In this document: in pieces, positions 30,501 to 31,708 of the stretch | How the letters are laid out: each line of letters begins with the position of its first letter | Numbering within the stretch: position 1 is the stretch's first letter | Source of the DNA: a virus | Virus record (IMG/VR): IMGVR_UViG_3300010885_042814 | Coordinates: 1 to 31,708 of that record | Length of the DNA: 31,708 nt | Reading direction: 5' to 3' (one strand) | The notes under the pieces: model-generated | Seen by the model: the letters and a program-made list of their open reading frames with translations, nothing else | Told to the model about the DNA's origin: nothing | Databases searched by the model: none | Program-made: the position numbers and the translations under genes

Positions 30501-31499
30501 TTTTGTCGGTGGCCTGTCTTGTACTCTCTCGATGTTGGCAAGCTCGTTGTGGTACTCGTCTATCTGACCACCCATTGGCCCTACGACTTCTTCAAGTTGA
30601 TCGGAGGTGATGGATTCTTGCCAGTTCGCTATGTCCTCAACACCGGCGTCGTCCAAGAATATACCAACGGCTGCTTCTTCTTTCGCGTCGAACTTCACAA
30701 GCTCAGGTGTTAGAACTTCGTTGGAAGCGCCACCGCCGCCGAAGTACTGAGCGGTGCGGTTGTCAAGGATGTCGCGGATCTCCTTGTCTGCCTCAGCGTG
30801 CGAGGCATTCTTCATGTTGTCCATCATTGCGTTAAGATCGTCTGCCATGTCGGCGAGTCCCTGCGAAATCATGCGGTAAGAGAGCTCGTCTTCGTCGTCA
30901 TCTTGCTCCATTGCTCGTGCAGACACTTCAGCCATTCGCTCCGCTTCAGCTTCAACTGCACGCGATAGCGAAGCAACCTCAAAAGACGACAAGTCTTCTT
31001 CGTTCTTAATCTTTTCCTTGAGTGCATCAAGCCGCTTCGCTCCAGCAAGGTGTTCCCTTGCTGTTTCGTCCACAGCTTCCCACTCGCCTGAGCCTTCTTC
31101 CTCAAACCTAAGCTGCGCACGAGCTGTGGCTGCGAGGTCTCTCTCATTCCTCGCCATGTTCTGCAGCGAAAGAAGTACGCGGTCCTCTTGCTCGCTTATG
31201 ATGCTTTTGACGCTCGGACCAGAAGCTCCTGACGACTTAGCGTCAAGATCGTTCCACTCCACGTCGTTGATGTCACCACGGACAGCGTCTGCGAACGAAG
31301 CTTGGTTGCTGTCGTTCTTGTTCAGTGTGCGAAACACGTCAAGAAGAATCTGTGCTGCGCTATCGGGCATCCCGTCTGGACGGAACTGACCACCAATCTC
31401 GATGGTGCCCTTTGGCCAGCGTGGGTGGTCAGTAGGGTTCCACGTTGCTTTCACAACGTTTGCTTGCGCTGACTTCACGAGAGACTCAAAGTACCTCAT
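27555..31499 (-). CDS. Large two-module protein with W-N-P-x-x-H-P-R motif, probably virion-associated
   Basis: A 1314-residue protein; ATG 31499 is chosen because AGAAGG lies shortly upstream and the start overlaps the previous stop (TGATG). Module 1: W20-N-P-x-x-H-P-R27-W-P with GGQF at 36-39, acidic helical part, Pro/Ala/Glu-rich linker (about 395-415), and a 58-residue repeat at 536-593. Module 2 starts with F594-D-P and RWPSG...GGQW, continues as acidic helices and ends with a second copy of the repeat at 1242-1299, 32 of 58 residues identical. There is no membrane segment, signal peptide or enzyme motif. Glu, Asp and Arg are plentiful. Its motif is also in the kinase-like head protein, so a head or internal virion role is possible. 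Function unknown. Confidence 0.7.
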   Translation of the reverse strand: MRYFESLVKSAQANVVKATWNPTDHPRWPKGTIEIGGQFRPDGMPDSAAQILLDVFRTLNKNDSNQASFADAVRGDINDVEWNDLDAKSSGASGPSVKSIISEQEDRVLLSLQNMARNERDLAATARAQLRFEEEGSGEWEAVDETAREHLAGAKRLDALKEKIKNEEDLSSFEVASLSRAVEAEAERMAEVSARAMEQDDDEDELSYRMISQGLADMADDLNAMMDNMKNASHAEADKEIRDILDNRTAQYFGGGGASNEVLTPELVKFDAKEEAAVGIFLDDAGVEDIANWQESITSDQLEEVVGPMGGQIDEYHNELANIERVQDRPPTKAEDEDLRDTFFNGLTEEQFADILDKLEVDVRRNVEARENDGGLRSGGDGGDGGNAPSAPAPSTPEPSAPETTGVKWKKYEGPGGLKLTRKEWDAFKEYIPDAQDEQGGPRKGWQDNTLNGGNYDGSVGRNADELFASIAQDMIGQGLDYDREEERIAEDGDLTRQAQKDLRDEMLFGLTWEQHGVLTAKVEEAAKALSNDGEGPLTSDERDMMKKPVGKMTQAELRDVLLRRGVLPETVRGMTVSEMRAMFKVKKSLRKSFDPRQLRWPSGAIGGLGGQWRQMWENSLLDAFGPGVGMRLSLIGRALDSAAERFDGDIADELKNASSALRGLPDLSDRSQRRSVIAHAKTLVGSLTFDTNLSADDKVELAGAVKAMEDLPPNGTDNFANRPENIGRDALAGLSNRDLSTLANEVMSDVRLGRYGDFDEIQDEFRAEGQKSGDSFEFWALDKVVTGEWEPQLDTPEETTPAVFTDQEIDTIRAALLVMGEQQKDLMDGWQIVRNAPEDSMVGRRLAFYNSLAAKLDGKGGETVQLTDVDRNSIQNAIADYGDLKAQGGPGKPDPARVRQMTDDAWSLGWELSHRESASNDLSGLKQTWGNVGDDFANMLEVRLQEGESRSNMIDELKLNLELYNRGVNELDEKMRRGEIRSDDEWEMERSRIAEEYLNDPSHTGEMHEEAIAALEQREIPQWIKNFQMMVADAPIELTPRERNILENLPDNDPSLAKQIEEALMGDDPEELNRLLNSALGIAVPSAAEQADRPSPDEEDLAAEIEAGMGSSSSQESDLNSRFRRADEDLESALQDVRSGGGDEAAQRAREALARRQEMAPEVMAQNEELQAKRNAERQELGALKALREKQLARAEAKGQDMNHPVSEALVSELKRINDRIKELETREGVPTMLPSGGLAGPLTSDEKSGIVKPVSRMTRMELEDVLLARGFSKDTLLTMSISEMRGIFQIKKSVTKSSSPSIVAGLLRKHRS

Positions 31500-31708
31500 C
31501 AGACCTTCTTCTTTCCGCACCTTGAGCAGGTGCCGTCAATGATCCACGACCCGCCGCAGTGGCATCCGCCCTTCTGCTCGATACTTGTGCTGGCGAGATC
31601 GCTTGTTGTCATCGTGTCTTTGTTCATCAAGTTTCTAACAGTACCCGTTGCGACATCTTTGCGAAGCTTCGACGCAACTGACGCAGCCCACTTGCGTCCA
31701 GGGTCGCC
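31499..31708 (-). CDS. C-terminal part of a zinc-ribbon protein (N-terminus outside window)
   Basis: The minus-strand frame is open from the right edge to a TGA that overlaps the next ATG by one base. The last 69 residues are visible: a basic helical part (GRKWAASVASKLRKDVATG) and a C-terminal zinc-ribbon-like element with CHC, then CSRC (C-x-C-x9-C-x2-C) in GGCHCGGSWIIDGTCSRCGKK. It could bind metal, and through it nucleic acid or protein. The missing part prevents a family call. It is upstream of and probably co-transcribed with the 1314-residue gene. Confidence 0.65.
   Translation of the reverse strand, partial: GDPGRKWAASVASKLRKDVATGTVRNLMNKDTMTTSDLASTSIEQKGGCHCGGSWIIDGTCSRCGKKKV

Noticed and set aside
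1-31708. tRNA genes, rRNA genes, insertion sequences, integrase or terminase
   Set aside because: I looked for cloverleaf ends, transposase and integrase motifs, and terminase Walker motifs in the read frames and saw none; this is by eye, not by a search program.

Overview
The window looks like part of the genome of a long, non-contractile-tailed phage (siphovirus-like Caudoviricetes) or a prophage of that type. It carries an HK97-type major capsid protein, a PBSX-type portal, an SPP1 gp7-like minor head protein, connector and neck genes, a tail tube protein, paired tail-assembly chaperones, a 1268-residue tape measure, a Dit-like protein, minor tail proteins, fibres, a holin candidate and two endolysin-type enzymes. 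No terminase, integrase, polymerase, tRNA or CRISPR array is visible. The host is probably an actinobacterium. I base this on gene starts that look leaderless (a -10 box followed by 6-8 bases and ATG), a secreted protein of a type I associate with Solirubrobacterales/Thermoleophilia, and a metallopeptidase resembling the TIGR04338 type. This is inference from memory of families, not a search.

Layout. The plus strand (1-13340) holds one tightly packed late operon: the end of a scaffold-like protein, major capsid, small head proteins, head-tail connectors, tail tube, chaperones, tape measure, Dit, minor tail proteins, holin and a small CxxC protein. It meets a minus-strand block head-on at about 13.34-13.43 kb. 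From right to left the minus strand holds: the end of a zinc-ribbon protein; a 1314-residue protein built of two related halves; a fibre operon (Ig-like protein, collagen-like fibre, 469-residue fibre, small coiled coil, second fibre); a GC-rich amidoligase / cyclotransferase / metallopeptidase operon; a lysis cassette (M15 peptidase, GH24 lysozyme, secreted protein); a DUF932 gene; and then portal, minor head protein, a kinase-like head protein and two small genes.

The most notable points are these. (1) The portal and capsid genes lie on opposite strands in converging modules, and inverting one block would restore the usual head-to-tail order. (2) The portal operon encodes an 893-residue protein ending in a PI3/4-kinase-like catalytic domain. 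(3) That protein and the 1314-residue protein share an N-terminal W-[DN]-P-x-x-H-P-R motif that could be a packaging or docking tag. (4) Two promoter classes can be read: a leaderless CGCnCTAnnnT class before virion and lysis genes, and a CCTGATACGAT class with long leaders before GC-rich DUF932 and amidoligase genes. (5) The amidoligase-GGCT-metallopeptidase operon is a plausible peptide or envelope modification system, and I think it the best candidate for little-described biology here.
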